Both the position numbers and the translations under genes were made by a program. A DNA stretch of 33,474 nucleotides, taken from Desulfobaccales bacterium (GTDB lineage Bacteria > Desulfobacterota > Desulfobaccia > Desulfobaccales > 0-14-0-80-60-11). Position 1 is the first letter of the stretch; each line of letters begins with the position of its first letter. The notes beneath the pieces are model-generated. The model saw nothing but the letters and a program-made list of their open reading frames with translations, made no database searches and was not told the origin of the DNA. The stretch covers positions 1 through 33,474 of the forward strand of contig JBAZPO010000027.1 of assembly GCA_041648175.1 (NCBI GenBank). Reading direction: 5' to 3'. Shown here piece by piece: positions 22,466 through 31,227 of this stretch.

Positions 22466-23977
22466 ATGACCCCCGAAGCAGCTTACCAGTGGCTGGTGCA
22501 GCACAGCCTGGAGACCGCTTACTACATATCCATGGGCCAGGTGTTGGGCTGGGACCAGCGCACCTATATCCCGCCCAACGGTCATGCCCACCGCCATAAT
22601 CAGTTTGCCATGCTGGCCAAGTGGATTCATGCCCGGGCCACGGACCCCCAGGTGGGCGAAAAACTTGTGAGGGTGGAGGGCACCGAATTAGTACGGGACC
22701 CGAATTCGGTGGCCGCGGTCAATGTCCGGGAATGGCGGCGGGATTATGACCGGGCCACCAAAATCCCCCAGGAGCTGGCTGTGGCCCTGGCCAAGGCTAG
22801 TGCGGAAGGGGAAACAGCCTGGGAGCAGACTAAACCCGGCAACGATTGGGGGACCTTCAAGCCGTTTTTGGCCAGAATTGTCGATTTGAAGCGCCAGGAG
22901 GCCCAGGCCCTGGGCTATGCCACCGAACCCTATGACGCTCATCTGGATAGTTTTGAGCCGGGCGAGACCGCAACGGCAATTGCCCCGGTGTTGGCGCAGC
23001 TCCGGGAGGACCTCATCGGCATCCTTGCAGCCATCCAGGGGAGTAGCCGGCGGCCCCAGGGCGAGGTGGTGCGCCGGCATTTTCCGGTAGAGGCCCAGGA
23101 ACGCCTGGCCCGGCTGGCGGCCCAAGCCATCGGGTACGATTTTGCCGGTGGCCGCCTGGACCCCACCGCCCACCCTTTTTCCACGGACATCGGCCCCGGC
23201 GATGTTCGCATTACCACCCGCTATGATGAGCGCGCTTTCAGCCAGGCCTTTTTCGGCACCCTGCACGAAACCGGTCATGCCCTCTACGACCAGGGGTTGC
23301 CGGTTTCGCACTGGGGCACTCCCCGAGGAGACACCGTTTCTTTAGGCATCCACGAATCCCAATCCCGGATGTGGGAAAACCTGGTGGGACGCTCCCTGGG
23401 GTTCTGGCGCCATTTCTATCCCCGGGCTCAGGCAGCCTTTCCCGTCCTTAAGGGAGTAGACCTGGAGGTCTTCCATTTTGCCATCAATGAAGTCAAGCCG
23501 TCTCTGATCCGCACCGAGGCGGACGAAGTGACTTACAATCTGCATATTCTCGTGCGCTTCGAACTGGAGCGGGCCTTGATGAATGGTGACCTTGAAGTGG
23601 ATGATCTGCCCGGAGCCTTCAGTGACAAGATGCAGGCCTTCCTGGGGCTGACCCCGCCCGATTTCAGTCAGGGGGTCATGCAGGATATCCACTGGTCCGC
23701 CGGGCTCTTTGGGTATTTCCCCACCTACACTCTGGGGAACCTCTATGCCGCCCAGTTCTTTGCCAAAGCAGAGGCCGACCTGGGACCCCTGGAGGACAAA
23801 TTCGCCGGGGGCGATTTTATCCCGTTGCTCTCCTGGTTAAGGGACCGGATTCATTCCCAGGGCCACCGCTTATGGGCGCGGCCGCTGGTGCGGGAGGTGA
23901 CCGGCGTTGACCTGCAGCCCCGCTACCTGGTGCGCTACCTGCAACGGAAATTCGGGGCCCTCTATGGTTTCTCCTGA
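22466..23977 (+). CDS. M32-family metallocarboxypeptidase
   Basis: A 503-residue M32 carboxypeptidase of the Taq/Pfu type, which trims C-terminal amino acids from peptides in the cytoplasm. The zinc site HETGH is at 267-271, and the third ligand is E297 in the family signature IHESQSRMWEN. The long helical body, the DxRxTxRY-like segment DVRITTRYDE near 246 and the end RYLVRYLQRKFGALYG also match; length equals the family norm of about 500. The ATG at 22466 has AGGAG eight bases upstream. It is likely part of a peptide-turnover pathway; nothing in the neighbourhood narrows this. The repeated-looking AACCTTGAAC words in the 44-base gap before it have no clear role. Confidence 0.95.
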   Translation: MTPEAAYQWLVQHSLETAYYISMGQVLGWDQRTYIPPNGHAHRHNQFAMLAKWIHARATDPQVGEKLVRVEGTELVRDPNSVAAVNVREWRRDYDRATKIPQELAVALAKASAEGETAWEQTKPGNDWGTFKPFLARIVDLKRQEAQALGYATEPYDAHLDSFEPGETATAIAPVLAQLREDLIGILAAIQGSSRRPQGEVVRRHFPVEAQERLARLAAQAIGYDFAGGRLDPTAHPFSTDIGPGDVRITTRYDERAFSQAFFGTLHETGHALYDQGLPVSHWGTPRGDTVSLGIHESQSRMWENLVGRSLGFWRHFYPRAQAAFPVLKGVDLEVFHFAINEVKPSLIRTEADEVTYNLHILVRFELERALMNGDLEVDDLPGAFSDKMQAFLGLTPPDFSQGVMQDIHWSAGLFGYFPTYTLGNLYAAQFFAKAEADLGPLEDKFAGGDFIPLLSWLRDRIHSQGHRLWARPLVREVTGVDLQPRYLVRYLQRKFGALYGFS

Positions 23978-24236
23978 GAGGCAGCCGGAAGACTCACAGG
24001 ATGCCCGGAAGAAATTTGATATTTAAGGTTAAACAATAAGATGCCGAAAAGGTTTATGAAGACCTATCTCATCCGGAGGTTCTTAGACCTAAGAGGAATA
24101 AGGTAACCGGTCAAAGCCGTCAGCTGCGCCGAGACCCGGCAAGATCGTTGGTTAAAAATATCTTAATAATAATTTGGGCAAAGGTCCGGTCAGGATGATC
24201 GGATTCCGCATTTTTTCTCAGGGATGAGGTGTAAAG

Positions 24237-26492
24237 GTGGACAGAGAGCGTTGGGGCCGGAAAATCTCGCACTATAAGCGCTTGAATGGTGGAGAAGGTC
24301 AGGAGCCGCCGCTTACGGCGGTAAGCCCGGTTCACAGCCTCCCTAAGTCCGATGGAGATGGGCTCTTAGGACAGAGCTGCAAGCTTTCCCCCGATAAACC
24401 TCTCATCGACCCCCAAGACGATCAACTGGGTTATGCTCCCTTTGCCAGACATCTGGCCTTATCCTTGATCAAGATGGTGCCGATCGATGGATTTGTCGTA
24501 GCCATCTATGGGCCCTGGGGCTCGGGCAAGACCACCCTGTTGAATTTTCTCTTTCATTATTTTCAACAAGCCACGCCGGATGAACAACCCATAATCGTGC
24601 CTTTCAATCCCTGGTGGTTTTCCGGGCATGAAAAGCTGGGCAAACATTTCTTTGACCAATTCCAGGCTTCCCTGGCCGCCAGCGATGTCGTTACGGACAG
24701 TCTGGCGGAAAAAATCGCCGAGTTTGCCGGCATGGTGTCGGAGTTGCCCTCGACCATCCATATTCCTTATATTTCCATCGGCGACATTGCGGTGGAATTT
24801 ACCCCCATGAAGCCGACAATAAAAAATGTCGTCAAACTGAAAATGGAGATCGCCGAGGAACTCCGGAGGCAACCCAAACGAATCTTCGTAACCGTGGATG
24901 ACATCGACCGCCTGAACCCGGAGGAAATTCGCCAGCTCTTCGGGTTAATCAAATCCATTGCCGATTTCCCCAACATCGTTTATCTCCTTACCTTCGACAA
25001 GCGGGTGGTGATTGAAGCCTTAAGAGAGTCTCAGGGGATTTCGGGAGAGAATTATCTGGAGAAAATTGTCCAGTCTCCCTTTGAGCTGCCCTTGCCCGAC
25101 CAAGCCTCATTGTACCGGCTCCTCTTGGATAAACTTGAGCTCATCATGGCGGGGACGCCGGAAGAACTTTTTGATCAAAGCTATTGGGGCAGTGTCTTTA
25201 TGAATGGTGTTGAGCATTTTATCCGCACTCCCCGTAAGATCAATTTGCTGACTAATACCTTGAGCGTCACGTATGCGGCTGTCCGGGGAGAAGTTAACCC
25301 TGTGGATTTTATTGGCGTCGAAACCCTCCGGATCTTTGCTCCCGAAGCCTATCATATGATCCGCACGTATCCGGAAAAATTTACCGGACGGGATTTGATG
25401 AGCAGTAAGATCGAACAATTACGTGCGTTTCACGAAGCCTGGATCGTCCAGATAGCGGAGGCAGATCGGGAAGCGGTCAAGGGACTGCTGTCCCGGCTCT
25501 TCCCCAAATTAGAAAATGTCTGGGAGAATCTGGGATTTGATCGCCCTCTGGAGGCCGCCTGGCGCAAGCAACTGCGTATCTGCAGCCCGGATATCTTCCC
25601 CATTTATTTCCATCTGGCCCTGCCTCTGGGGACCATTTCTCACGGGGAGATCATGGGGATTTTATCCATAGTGGACAACCCTGAGGCCTTCTCCGCCCGA
25701 TTGCTGGAATTGGCGACCCAGGTGCGCCCCGATGGTTTTACCCGGCTCCAAGTATTTCTCGACCGGGTGCTGGATTATGCCGATAAAGAGATTGCTGTCG
25801 AGTCTATTCCCTCGATTTTCCTCAGCCTGTTTGACGTGGGCGATCAGTTTATCCGGTTCGGAGACGAAAGCTCCGGTAAACTGCCCATCGGCAACGAGCA
25901 GCGTCTCACCCAGATAATCTTACAGCTGCTGCGGCGTCTGCCGTGGGAAAATCGCTTCGACATATTGCGGGAAGCTATTGCCCAGGGCCGGGCCGTGTTT
26001 ACCAGCGTCAGGAACGTCATGGTATTGGGGAAACTCGGCGATAAGTATGCCAACGATGAGCATTCGAAAGTGATCCCTCTGATCCGTCACACCGATCAAA
26101 CCGGTCTGGAAGAATTGGCGCTTTCAAAGGTGCGGGACGCAGCCAAAGAAGAGTCTTTGCTGACCTGCCCCAAGCTGCCGGAACTCTTATCTCTGTGGAA
26201 AGAGTTGGCCGGGGATGCCGAACCCAAAAACTGGCTGAATAAAATAGTGGACGATGACCACAACCTGGCAAATCTCCTGGAAAAATTTCTTGAAAAGGAC
26301 TTTAGCCACACGATGCTTAAGATTGAAGGCGGCTCCCGCTACCGCCTGAATCATCGGACCTTGGAGGTCTATCTGGAGCCCGCCAGCCTCCTGGACCGGG
26401 TCCGCACCTTGGCGAAAAGCACCTGGCTGAGTGAACTGCAGAAGGTCGCTCTCCGGCAATTCTTGAAAATCTACAAGCCTAAAGGCCGTTAG
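24237..26492 (+). CDS. KAP-family P-loop NTPase
   Basis: A 751-residue NTPase of the KAP family (named from Kidins220/ARMS and PifA). The KAP domain spans about residues 65-380: Walker A GPWGSGKTT at 92-100, VPFNPWWFSGHEKL after it (a KAP hallmark), Walker B IFVTVDDIDRL with D221-D222, and LTFDKRVVIEAL as the sensor region. The C-terminal half is helical without a domain I recognise. No clear transmembrane pair is present, unlike many KAP proteins. The GTG at 24237 has GAGG seven bases before it. Bacterial KAP proteins include the phage-exclusion protein PifA and parts of defence loci, but no effector gene adjoins this one, so a defence role is only a possibility. Confidence 0.85.
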   Translation: MDRERWGRKISHYKRLNGGEGQEPPLTAVSPVHSLPKSDGDGLLGQSCKLSPDKPLIDPQDDQLGYAPFARHLALSLIKMVPIDGFVVAIYGPWGSGKTTLLNFLFHYFQQATPDEQPIIVPFNPWWFSGHEKLGKHFFDQFQASLAASDVVTDSLAEKIAEFAGMVSELPSTIHIPYISIGDIAVEFTPMKPTIKNVVKLKMEIAEELRRQPKRIFVTVDDIDRLNPEEIRQLFGLIKSIADFPNIVYLLTFDKRVVIEALRESQGISGENYLEKIVQSPFELPLPDQASLYRLLLDKLELIMAGTPEELFDQSYWGSVFMNGVEHFIRTPRKINLLTNTLSVTYAAVRGEVNPVDFIGVETLRIFAPEAYHMIRTYPEKFTGRDLMSSKIEQLRAFHEAWIVQIAEADREAVKGLLSRLFPKLENVWENLGFDRPLEAAWRKQLRICSPDIFPIYFHLALPLGTISHGEIMGILSIVDNPEAFSARLLELATQVRPDGFTRLQVFLDRVLDYADKEIAVESIPSIFLSLFDVGDQFIRFGDESSGKLPIGNEQRLTQIILQLLRRLPWENRFDILREAIAQGRAVFTSVRNVMVLGKLGDKYANDEHSKVIPLIRHTDQTGLEELALSKVRDAAKEESLLTCPKLPELLSLWKELAGDAEPKNWLNKIVDDDHNLANLLEKFLEKDFSHTMLKIEGGSRYRLNHRTLEVYLEPASLLDRVRTLAKSTWLSELQKVALRQFLKIYKPKGR

Positions 26493-26683
26493 CTTTCTCG
26501 GCGGTCGGGGTTGGCGCTGAACCAGGTAATGGAGTTCTACCGCAACCTCTCAGAATCTCGATACTTTTTCTGCGATGTTTGATGTCCTCAACCAACCGTA
26601 GCCGCTGACCCTTCCCCGCCTCACTCATCCCGAGTCGAGATAATCTGCTTGACTGAACGTGGCAGAGTAGATAGCCTGAACCC

Positions 26684-27904
26684 ATGCACGGTTTCTGGGT
26701 GGCAATTCCTACATATTGGACCCATCCCGGGGGGAAAGGGCCGGAAGATCTGGTCTTTGATCATCCCACCTCTCTGGATACGCCCGGGACGCTCAGGCGA
26801 ACCCTGGAAAGCCTCATCCCTCTGGTTAAAGATGGGGTTGAGGTCGGCGTAGTGGCCGCGGCCACGGCCCCCGCCCTGGACGCGGCGGTGGAGCGCCGGG
26901 TCCGGGAGGTGATCGAGTCCCCGCCGCTGCCTTACCCGGTGCGATTGTTTGCGGCCTCCCATCTTCAGATCCTCCAGAACTTTTGCCGGGTCCAGGGGCG
27001 CGTGGAGTGGCTGCCGCTGCTGTCTCTGGGCGGATATTCCCAGATTCGCAATCTGACCCTGATTCTCGCTACGGTTTGCAATGCTGGCGCCATGCTCAGC
27101 CTGGACGACGATGAAGTGATCGCCGACCCGAATTTCTTGGCAAAAATACAGGAAGACCTGGAACTTTTAGGGAGGGAGCATGCCGTCTTCGGGTTGGCCG
27201 GGGTTTACCAAAACGCCGATGGCGGTGTTCTGCTCCCCGAGCCCACCGATGCCTGGGCCGAAGCCTGGCCCAAGATGCGGTGGCTGAACGCCGCCCTGAA
27301 TGAGTTGGTGCTTGCAGGCCCCCGCTTGAAACCCACGGCTCTGGGATTTGGAGGCAACTTGGTGGTGCCCGCCGCCCTTGGACGCCGCGTCCCCTTCGAC
27401 CCCGCCATCACCCGGGGGGAAGACACGGATTACCTTTTGAATGCCCGCCTGTTGCAGATTCCTTTTTTTCTGGACAACACCTTGAACATCATCCATCTGC
27501 CGCCGGAAAAACCGCACCCTACCTGGCTCCGGCTGCGGCAGGACCTGCTGCGTTTTTGCTACACCCGGTTGAAATTGAACCAGCAGGAACCGGGAGCGGG
27601 GCGGACTATGGTGACGGCCGAGGAGCTCAAGCCCTATCCCGGGAACTTTCTGGAAGAAGACCTGGCGTTGCGAGCCTTTCTGAGCCACAATCTCCTGGCC
27701 CGGGACTACCTGGCCCAGGGAGATTGTGTGGCTGCCCGTCAGGCGTTGAAAAATCTGGCCCTGATGGACTCCCTGGTGAAGGAGGGCGCCCGGGTTTACC
27801 AGACTTATCTTGCGACCGTCAACCACTGGCAGGCGCTCCAGGATTGGCTGGCTCAACCTGCGGTTGCGGCTCAGGTGCGCCAGGCCTTGTGGGGTACGGC
27901 GTGA
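26684..27904 (+). CDS. GT-A-fold glycosyltransferase
   Basis: A 406-residue family-2-like glycosyltransferase. The nucleotide-sugar half carries an acidic cluster LSLDDDE (about residues 144-150) as the metal-binding DxD region, and GEDTDYLLNARL near 246 provides the likely catalytic base region. There is no signal or membrane segment, so it should act in the cytoplasm. The C-terminal ~120 residues are helical. The ATG at 26684 lacks a strong ribosome site, but no better start exists. The stop overlaps the GTG of the next gene by four bases (GTGA), so the three glycosyltransferases form one operon. Donor and acceptor are unknown. Confidence 0.8.
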   Translation: MHGFWVAIPTYWTHPGGKGPEDLVFDHPTSLDTPGTLRRTLESLIPLVKDGVEVGVVAAATAPALDAAVERRVREVIESPPLPYPVRLFAASHLQILQNFCRVQGRVEWLPLLSLGGYSQIRNLTLILATVCNAGAMLSLDDDEVIADPNFLAKIQEDLELLGREHAVFGLAGVYQNADGGVLLPEPTDAWAEAWPKMRWLNAALNELVLAGPRLKPTALGFGGNLVVPAALGRRVPFDPAITRGEDTDYLLNARLLQIPFFLDNTLNIIHLPPEKPHPTWLRLRQDLLRFCYTRLKLNQQEPGAGRTMVTAEELKPYPGNFLEEDLALRAFLSHNLLARDYLAQGDCVAARQALKNLALMDSLVKEGARVYQTYLATVNHWQALQDWLAQPAVAAQVRQALWGTA

Positions 27905-28992
27905 GTGGCCCGCCGCAGGTAATCGTTCCCCAAAACTGGGAGCGCGCTGCCCGCCTGCCCGCCTTGGGCTTGATCCCCCCCGGCAGCTTCGATTTAGAGA
28001 CGGTGGCGCGCTTGAAACGGGAGGGGGGAGCGCCGGTGCATCTGGTCTTTCCTCTGGGCAGCGCCCGGGAAGCCGGCAACCTGCGGGATCTTCTGAGGCT
28101 GTTACAGCCGCTTTTTTCGAACCTGATCGATCAGGTTTGGATCGCTTTTGGGGGGCAACGCCTGGAAGGCTTGAGCCGCCTGACTGAAACCTTCCCCCAG
28201 GTCAGGGTTTTTCCCGCAGCCAGGCGTCTGCCGCCGGATCAGCAGCAGACCCCTCTGGGCAAAGGCGCGGCCATGCGGGCCTTTCTGTATCACCTGGTGG
28301 TGACCGAGCAGGTGAGCCAGCCCCGGACCATCGTGGCCTTCATCGACGCGGACATCCGCCCCGCTTACTTTCATCCCCGTTGGGTCCTGGACCCGGTGGG
28401 GACCCTCCTCTGGTTCCACACCGTGGAAGCGGCCAAGATCGTCTATCAGCGCCCCCGCGGGGGCCGGTTGAACGCCATGCTCCGGTCGCTGTTGGCCTTA
28501 TGCCCCCATCCCGGGGTCCAGGCCCTCCAGAAGCTGGCGTACCTCCTGTCCGGGGAGATGGCCGGCACCTTGAAGTTCTGGACCAGGCTGCCCTTTAAGA
28601 CCGGCTACGGGGTGGAAACCCTGGCCCTGTTGGCCTTCGCCTTGGATCACTTGGGCCTTGAGCCCGGAACCCCGGACCTGGAACACCTGGTCCAGGTCTA
28701 CGTGGGGCAGATGGACCACCGCCACGCCCCCCTTACCTCCACCCCCGGCAAGCCGGGTTTGGACCAGATGGCCGGCACCGTGTTCCACACGCTGATGGAG
28801 ACCCTGATTGCGGCTGACTTGCTGCGCTGGCAGGCGCCGCCGCTTAAAGAGCCCAGACTTACCATCCCGGTGCCTGACGGGGCTGCCGGCGAGCCCCTGG
28901 CCTGGATGGAAGTGCCTCTGGCGGATGTCACTTTGCCGCCTTTGGCGTCCTGTCCGGAGGTCCAGGCACTCCTGGTCCCGGAGGGCCGCTGA
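27901..28992 (+). CDS. Glucosyl-3-phosphoglycerate-synthase-like glycosyltransferase
   Basis: A 363-residue GT-A glycosyltransferase resembling GpgS/GT81. In GpgS order I see GKGAAMRAF, the metal motif FIDADI, VYQRPRGGRL, the LSGEMAGT motif and LPFKTGYGVET, ending with a histidine motif (QMDHRHAPL). GpgS transfers glucose from an NDP donor to 3-phosphoglycerate, the first step to glucosylglycerate, a compatible solute and polysaccharide precursor. No matching phosphatase is visible, and the acceptor here may differ. I use the GTG at 27901, which overlaps the previous stop; the open frame upstream of it is antisense-like read-through. The stop overlaps the next ATG by one base (TGATG). Fold and relationship are good, the product is inferred. 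Confidence 0.78.
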   Translation: MSGPPQVIVPQNWERAARLPALGLIPPGSFDLETVARLKREGGAPVHLVFPLGSAREAGNLRDLLRLLQPLFSNLIDQVWIAFGGQRLEGLSRLTETFPQVRVFPAARRLPPDQQQTPLGKGAAMRAFLYHLVVTEQVSQPRTIVAFIDADIRPAYFHPRWVLDPVGTLLWFHTVEAAKIVYQRPRGGRLNAMLRSLLALCPHPGVQALQKLAYLLSGEMAGTLKFWTRLPFKTGYGVETLALLAFALDHLGLEPGTPDLEHLVQVYVGQMDHRHAPLTSTPGKPGLDQMAGTVFHTLMETLIAADLLRWQAPPLKEPRLTIPVPDGAAGEPLAWMEVPLADVTLPPLASCPEVQALLVPEGR

Positions 28993-30008
28993 TGCGGGTG
29001 GCCCAGATCGCGCCCCCCTGGATTCCCGTCCCTCCTGTAACCTATGGGGGGACTGAACTGATGGTGGCCACCCTTATTCAGGGTCTTAAAGAGCGAGGCG
29101 TGGAGATCTGGCTGTTCAGCGCCGGAGACTCTTCTCTGGCTGTGCCCCAATATGGCCATTTCCTGCACTCCTTCTGGCCGCCGGACAAATTTTCCGAAAA
29201 CCTGCACCTCTCCCATGCCTTTGCCCGCCTCCGGCAGCAGCCGCCTTTGGTGATTCACTCACATCTGGAGAACGCCGCGGGGTTCTGGGTCCTGGCCCCG
29301 GCCGCGCCCCTGGCGATCACCATTCACACGCCATTGTTTCCCATGAAACGGGACTATCTCTTGAGCTTCCCGCAGGTGCACCTGGTGACGGTAAGCGCCT
29401 TCCAGCAGCGCCAGTTGGAGGGGCATCCCCGTCTCCACCTGATCCCTCACGGCCTGAGCCTGGCGGACTACCCCTTCCAGGCCGCCAAGGAGGATTTTCT
29501 TCTCTTTCTGGGCCGCATCTATCCTGACAAAGGTCTGCATACGGCCATCCGCCTGGCCCGGGAGGCCGGGATGCGGCTGATTATCGCCGGGCCGGTGTTT
29601 ACGCCTGACCAGCCTTATTTCGATGCGCAGATTCGCGCCCACATCGACGGGGACCGGATTGTCTACCTGGGCCCCGCGGACCATGCCCGCAAGGTGGACC
29701 TGATGAAGCGGGCGAGGGCATTGGTGCTGCCCCTGGAAGTGGATGAGACGTTCGGGTTGGCCATGATCGAGGCCATGGCCTGCGGCACACCGGTTCTGGC
29801 CTATGACCGGGGCGCGGTGCCCGAAGTGGTGGCTCAGGGCGAAACCGGCTTTATCGTCAAAACCTATGAGGAGTTGCGGGATAGTCTGGCTGGCCTCGCC
29901 GCTTTGGACCCGCGCCGCTGCCGGGAGCACGTGGCGCAAAACTTCTCCCGGGACCGCATGGTGACTGCGTACCTGGATTTATACGGAGAGATGACCCGGG
30001 GACATTAG
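28992..30008 (+). CDS. GT4-family glycosyltransferase
   Basis: A 338-residue GT-B retaining glycosyltransferase. The N-terminal domain opens with RVAQIAPPWIPVPPVTYGGTE, including the glycine-rich donor loop typical of GT4. The C-terminal Rossmann domain has FLGRIYPDKGLHTAIRLA, PLEVDETFGLAMIEAMACGTPVLA split over residues ~250-273 with the E-x7-E nucleotide-sugar signature, and RGAVPEVV. It acts in the cytoplasm on NDP- or GDP-sugars. The ATG at 28992 overlaps the previous stop by one base, so translation is coupled. Together with the two upstream enzymes it could build a short oligosaccharide on a small acceptor such as glycerate, or part of a surface glycan. Confidence 0.9.
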   Translation: MRVAQIAPPWIPVPPVTYGGTELMVATLIQGLKERGVEIWLFSAGDSSLAVPQYGHFLHSFWPPDKFSENLHLSHAFARLRQQPPLVIHSHLENAAGFWVLAPAAPLAITIHTPLFPMKRDYLLSFPQVHLVTVSAFQQRQLEGHPRLHLIPHGLSLADYPFQAAKEDFLLFLGRIYPDKGLHTAIRLAREAGMRLIIAGPVFTPDQPYFDAQIRAHIDGDRIVYLGPADHARKVDLMKRARALVLPLEVDETFGLAMIEAMACGTPVLAYDRGAVPEVVAQGETGFIVKTYEELRDSLAGLAALDPRRCREHVAQNFSRDRMVTAYLDLYGEMTRGH

Positions 30009-30057
30009 GAACTCTTTGGCTAAGGCGGGGGTGGTTCTTCAGAAAGGAGAACCAGGT

Positions 30058-30270
30058 ATGAAGTGGTGTGATTTATCCTGTGAGTATGCCTCATTCCCCA
30101 GGACTGAGGCGGTGGACGGATCTGGGTCCTGCAGGACCTTTGCGGCGCTCCATTGCGCCAAACTCAACCGGCTGGTTCATAAGCACGGACCTTGCCAATG
30201 CCCGGAGGAAGCCGCCGCTCCCGGCGGGTTGAGTCCGGAGCCATTGCCGGGCTTAAAGGAGCCGTCTTGA
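30058..30270 (+). CDS. Small cysteine-rich protein, 70 residues
   Basis: A 70-residue protein with six cysteines at 4, 8, 25, 33, 46 and 48. The N-terminus MKWCDLSCEYASFP is followed by DGSGSCRTF and HKHGPCQC; a proline-rich tail ends the protein. The spacing CxxxC ... C ... C ... CxC suggests a metal site or disulfide-stabilised fold. It has no signal peptide. The ATG at 30058 has AAAGGAGA about eight bases upstream. It lies 49 bases after the GT4 gene and may be on the same transcript. My impression is that similar short proteins occur in related anaerobes, but I do not know a name or function. Confidence 0.7.
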   Translation: MKWCDLSCEYASFPRTEAVDGSGSCRTFAALHCAKLNRLVHKHGPCQCPEEAAAPGGLSPEPLPGLKEPS

Positions 30271-30317
30271 AACCTCAGGCGGAACTCTTCATGGGCTAAC
30301 CAAGAACGACCGATCCC

Positions 30318-30581
30318 CTAAGCCATCTCGTGGCCTTCCTGCTCGATGGCGACGCACCGGCGAATCACCCCTTCCCCTGTAATCGCGTCGTTTCCGGCCG
30401 GAGGGGCAGTATCCACCGCCACCACGGCCCCACAAATCTGGCAAGCCGCCACCGCCGCGGGTCTCTGGCTGGGGACCGGCGTCTCACTGGTGATCACCGA
30501 CGGCCGAAATCGCCCCAGGCGGTGCCCCAGCCGGGTGGCGGTTTCCCGGGCTTCTCGCTTCAAACGCTCCATTCTGGTCAT
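30318..30581 (-). CDS. Small CxxC protein, 87 residues
   Basis: An 87-residue protein with a basic amphipathic N-terminus (MTRMERLKREARETATRLGH), then a CQICG pair (C47, C50) and a further C76, followed by RRCVAIEQEG. This could be a single zinc knuckle. The ATG at 30581 has AGGAGG with a five-base gap, which decides against the longer upstream open frame. It is convergent with the Cys-rich 70-residue gene. I do not recognise a named family, and see no catalytic motif. Confidence 0.65.
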   Translation of the reverse strand: MTRMERLKREARETATRLGHRLGRFRPSVITSETPVPSQRPAAVAACQICGAVVAVDTAPPAGNDAITGEGVIRRCVAIEQEGHEMA

Positions 30582-30859
30582 TGTGGCCTCCTGCTCATGC
30601 ATCTCCGGCGAAATTGTCTGTATCACCCGGAGAATGCCCCGTTTCCCTAACAATAATAAGTTTGCCTGCCTGGAAATGCAACCGGTATAACCACGGGATC
30701 CTCCTGGGGATTGAAGGTGGGGGTTGGGTGCCTTCAATGGGCTTTTTGTCAGGACTGGACGATTGCCGGGATTTAACAAGCCTATGACCAAGGAGACATA
30801 AGAAAGTAAATTATATTATAAATATAATTATATAAGATATCCTTATAGCTTAATAAATA

Positions 30860-30887
30860 TTGACAAAAGATTTATTTACAATATCTT
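30860..30887 (+). promoter_or_regulatory. Sigma-70-like promoter candidate
   Basis: TTGACA (30860-30865), a 16-base spacer and TATCTT (30882-30887), inside an AT-rich block. It would drive the signal-peptide remnant and the PEP-CTERM-like gene with a leader of some 330 bases. Confidence 0.4.
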
Positions 30888-30986
30888 TTAAAGGAATAAG
30901 GAGAAGTCCCTTTTCAGGGAGAATACGGCGAATCATTTCCCGGGAACCAAGGAAGGAAGGGAAGACCCTAGTGAGGAGGAGGTGGC

Positions 30987-31079
30987 ATTAAAAAAATAAG
31001 CATAGGTCTCTTGGCTGTAGTCTTGGTGCTAGGGCTGGTGACCTGGAGCCGGGTGGTGGAATCCCCTCTGGACCGTTAA
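30987..31079 (+). pseudogene. Secretion-signal remnant with ATT in the start position
   Basis: GGAGGAGG at 30975-30982, then four bases, then ATT AAA AAA ATA: a perfect ribosome site followed by ATT where ATG would be expected. The frame encodes a classic leader (KKISIGLLAVVLVLGLVTW) and ends after 30 residues at TAA. It may be a broken exported-protein gene, or a real peptide using the rare AUU start as in infC. The signal-like composition is clear; expression is doubtful. Confidence 0.35.
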
Positions 31080-31164
31080 TACCGCCAGGCGCCGCGTCCC
31101 CAATGAGACCTCTTCGCCCTCCGTGAAAAACTAGATATGTGCAGGGAAAAGGGGAAGGGTGTCT

Positions 31165-31227
31165 ATGCGAATGTCTGCTAACCCTTTTATCTGGCATGGA
31201 GTGCCAAATAAAGGAGGGACTGTATGA
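31165..31227 (+). CDS. Possible 20-codon upstream ORF coupled to the PEP-CTERM-like gene
   Basis: ATG at 31165 preceded by GGGGAAGGG, reading MRMSANPFIWHGVPNKGGTV, and stopping in TGA that overlaps the next ATG (ATGA). The arrangement would allow translational coupling. No family is recognisable, and such short frames arise by chance, so this is weakly supported. Confidence 0.25.
   Translation: MRMSANPFIWHGVPNKGGTV

Larger units (their letters stand above)
30582..31223. other. Leader region of the PEP-CTERM-like gene
   Basis: About 640 bases without a full-size gene. It includes an AT-rich block at about 30800-30890 with a promoter candidate, a hairpin around TCCCTTTTCAGGGA at 30907-30920, a secretion-signal remnant at 30987-31079 and a 20-codon upstream ORF at 31165-31227. 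Confidence 0.6.

Noticed and set aside
27556..27900. An upstream extension of the GpgS-like gene
   Set aside because: It overlaps the previous glycosyltransferase in another frame and has low-complexity G/P/S composition. The GTG at 27901 overlapping the stop gives a normal-length protein.
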